Source: Lineus longissimus
Taxonomy: Eukaryota; Nemertea; Pilidiophora; Heteronemertea; Lineidae
Assembly (NCBI RefSeq): GCF_910592395.1
Contig: NC_088314.1
Span: 1,798,001-1,862,000, forward strand
DNA: 64,000 bases
Direction of reading: 5' to 3'
Below the pieces are notes generated by a model. It searched no databases. It was not told the DNA's origin and saw nothing but the letters and a program-made list of their open reading frames with translations. The translations under genes and the position numbers were made by a program. Position 1 is the first letter of the stretch. Each line of letters opens with the position of its first letter. Positions 61,956-64,000 of the stretch are shown here, piece by piece.

Positions 61956-62153
61956 CTTGTTCCTGGGCTTCCTGGATGTGAGGTATTTATTCCAGATTGC
62001 TCTTATCAGCCTCGTTCTGAACCAGAGGTCAGTTTCAACCTGGTTTCCCTTGTTTTCGGTGGCTGTACATTGTCCTGTACGAAATGTATATGGTTCCACA
62101 TAAGTTATCCTGGGTAGCAGGTTGGCTGTGGAGTCTTCAATGGAAGGGACTGT
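61956..62153 (-). CDS. Possible unassigned internal exon, 66 codons
   Basis: A stop-free block, phase 0 at both ends, between acceptor TTTGCAG and donor AAG|GTTGGT. The peptide begins TVPSIEDSTANLLPRITYVE and ends in a basic amphipathic stretch (RLIRAIWNKYLTSRKPRNK). I recognise no family. The polypyrimidine tract is weak and the opposite strand is also open, so it may be chance. If real it could be an upstream exon of SMKR1 (also phase 0) or of an undetected minus-strand gene. Confidence 0.25.
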
Positions 62154-62752
62154 CTGCAAATTTGTTCCCTACAATATTTCACCTCTATGCTGGCAAGCTC
62201 TGCCTTTCAAAAGTATGAAATTTGCGAATAAGTAACCTCTATTGGATGTATAACTGAATAAAATACCAAACCTGGTCGTAAATTGGGTACGATTGCATTA
62301 ATTTGAAGTGCATACCTCACAATGTTTCTGACCAGGTCCCCCGAATTTAGTCAAAATGTACTATGCAACAATGTATACACATAGTCTTCCGATGGATCAC
62401 TTATTAATGGGCGCAGAGGCATAGGCCTAGCTATAGTGAGTTAGGCCTAATTGGTTAAACAAAGACCTCCTGTTGTTAGAGTAAAGAGGATAAAAACTAG
62501 ATCCCTGGGCTGTGATGAAACTGTACCATCACGCGAATAGGATGTAGACCTAGCCGCCTATGTCATGATGTTAGCAAAACCACCGTCACCGAGGCCTGTT
62601 ACAATAATTCAATATATATACATGTGAAATAGGTCTTTTGTACAGGCACCGGACCCCTCAACTGCCTGAATTACGTTGTCGACATAGTGTTTTTGGCTGC
62701 TGTATTGTACAGTTAAAGACAATTGCTATTTCGATTCCAGGTGCCAAACAGA
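62154..62752. other. Upstream region of the BTB-BACK gene
   Basis: No gene seen. Contains several TAGGCCTA-type words. A 5' untranslated exon of the BTB gene is expected to its left because coding begins just after an acceptor. Confidence 0.4.
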
Positions 62753-64000
62753 ATGGATGCCATTAATGATCCCTATGTCGACCATGCCGTTGCAGCAATG
62801 ATGAATGTGTCGGATGTCCAACTTGGTGAAACAATCCGTGAGAGACTGAAGATCCAACGTGATACTGGGCGATTTTGTGATGTCGTTTTCCACGTTCATA
62901 GCATCGAATTTCTTGCGCATCGCTGCATCCTCGCAGCCTGCAGCCCTTACTTTGATTCGGTATTGGATCTCAATCGCTATGGCAAGGAGCACCTAACAAT
63001 CTCTGCTGACTGGAAAATCTTCTCTGAACTGATAGATTTTATTTACACTGGGAAAATTTATATCCATGAGGGAAACGTTGCCGAACTATTGCGCTTATCT
63101 GGTTATTTCCTCATGTCTGGTTTAAAAGATTACTGCGGTGAATTTCTCGAGCGCTCAATGAGCGTCAAAAACTGCCTTGGAATTAAAGCATTGTCTGAGA
63201 AGTGTGGTCTGTTGAATCTTGCCATAAACTCAACAGGATTCATCCAAGAGCACATCAATGAAATAACTGGGGAATTGGAACTTTTCGAACTTAGCAAAGC
63301 TAAATTAGAGGCGTTCTTGAACAATAAGGCATTTAATATTTCAAATGAGTTAAAATTAGTCATGATTTCGCGTTGGGTTCTGCATAAGTTGTCCGATAGA
63401 GAAGAGGAGTTTAAGAAGTTGATATCTTTGGTACAGTTGCCACAAGTCGATCATTTGAGAGTCATCGAGCTCATCCAGATTGAGAATCTTTATCATGCCA
63501 GTGAACATTGTCTCTATCACATATTACATGAGCTTTACTCCTTTGGCGTGCAATTAGGACTGTTAGAGGTCACATATTCAGATCTATGTCGCAAGGTCGT
63601 GGAACAGCCAAGGATTGAGGGGAATGTGTTGGATTTGGCGGTCAATGCTGCTCTTGGTGATATGACACCAGCAATGCAGGAGTATACCACTCGGGATTTG
63701 AGAATGAAAAAGGATATGGCCCCAGGGACAGAGGGACTAGGTGATCACTCTTTGTCAAGAGGTGACAGCACCTGTCTGTTGCAGGCCAGCCCCACAATCA
63801 AAGACCAGAGTGGTTTTATTGAGGTGGTAATGCCCGCTCAAGGTGAAGGTAGCAATGTTGAACCAAAGATCGTTGACCATCTTTCGTACACCAAAGTTGA
63901 AGACATGGAGATTGTCAAGGAGCACGTCTTTGAAGAAACAAATGCTGTTGGGCAAGTGCATTTCAAACCAAGATTTCAAGGCAATAGGGAAGAAAACCCA
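62753..64000 (+). CDS. BTB-BACK domain protein, 5' part, open at the window edge
   Basis: After acceptor GATTCCAG (ends 62740) the first ATG (62753-62755) opens 416 codons without a stop to the last base. Residues about 35-140 are a BTB/POZ domain: TGRFCDVVFHV with the conserved Asp 43, LAHRCILAACSPYFDSVL with His 56, and LIDFIYTGKIYI near its end. Residues about 145-300 fit a BACK domain (helical, IKALSEKCGLLNLA ... FIQEH). The remaining 100 or so residues are polar and acidic with no kelch repeats yet. Kelch-like proteins are CUL3 ubiquitin-ligase adaptors, while ZBTB proteins add zinc fingers; which type this is depends on sequence beyond the edge. Confidence 0.9.
   Translation, partial: MDAINDPYVDHAVAAMMNVSDVQLGETIRERLKIQRDTGRFCDVVFHVHSIEFLAHRCILAACSPYFDSVLDLNRYGKEHLTISADWKIFSELIDFIYTGKIYIHEGNVAELLRLSGYFLMSGLKDYCGEFLERSMSVKNCLGIKALSEKCGLLNLAINSTGFIQEHINEITGELELFELSKAKLEAFLNNKAFNISNELKLVMISRWVLHKLSDREEEFKKLISLVQLPQVDHLRVIELIQIENLYHASEHCLYHILHELYSFGVQLGLLEVTYSDLCRKVVEQPRIEGNVLDLAVNAALGDMTPAMQEYTTRDLRMKKDMAPGTEGLGDHSLSRGDSTCLLQASPTIKDQSGFIEVVMPAQGEGSNVEPKIVDHLSYTKVEDMEIVKEHVFEETNAVGQVHFKPRFQGNREENP

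Noticed and set aside
1-64000. CRISPR arrays, operons, bacterial defence systems
   Set aside because: The DNA is clearly animal nuclear sequence with spliced genes; no regularly spaced short repeats with unique spacers were seen.

Overview
The window is nuclear DNA from an animal. Genes are broken into short exons with GT..AG introns, intergenic and intronic DNA is AT-rich and full of small inverted-repeat (MITE-like) elements and tRNA-derived SINE fragments, and the recognisable genes are metazoan (PCTAIRE CDK, SLC35B4, PPIL1, CD225/dispanin, SMKR1, BTB-BACK). A marine invertebrate, either ambulacrarian deuterostome or lophotrochozoan, is my best guess. It rests on repeat style, including many copies of words around TAGGCCTA and ACATGTAC, and on the combination of genes. 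I cannot name the species.

Layout. 1-30.3 kb (minus strand): the 5' half of a PCTAIRE-class cyclin-dependent kinase (CDK16/17/18 family). Two shared exons lie at 3983-4117 and 4793-4923. A homologous first coding exon lies about 25 kb upstream at 30134-30272, and at least three further candidate first exons (8.2, 12.9 and 25.9 kb) end in the same splice phase. The catalytic domain is beyond the left edge. 30.3-37.3 kb: intergenic DNA rich in mobile elements, including an 842-bp inverted-repeat element with an 8-bp target duplication, two copies of another MITE, and a tRNA-derived SINE. 37.4-41.6 kb (plus): complete ten-exon SLC35B4, a nucleotide-sugar transporter. 44.0-51.8 kb (minus): complete nine-exon gene for a 1381-residue dynamin-like GTPase with a membrane segment and a C-terminal pseudokinase. 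52.5-54.0 kb (plus): complete four-exon PPIL1, a spliceosomal cyclophilin. 55.9-56.6 kb (minus): two-exon proline-rich CD225/dispanin membrane protein. 59.1-59.4 kb (minus): main exon of SMKR1, with a possible one-codon first exon at 61.5 kb. 62.75 kb to the right edge (plus): a BTB-BACK protein, open at the window end.

The genes are a mixed neighbourhood and not one pathway. The GTPase-pseudokinase and PPIL1 start head to head about 750 bp apart and may share a promoter. SLC35B4 and the GTPase-pseudokinase are tail to tail, as are PPIL1 and the CD225 gene. The least conventional object is the GTPase-pseudokinase. Its GTPase motifs are intact while its kinase catalytic residues are replaced, the reverse of vertebrate DSTYK, which has a similar overall order of domains. 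All gene models were assembled by hand from reading frames, splice consensus and recalled family sequences. No alignment or database search was run.
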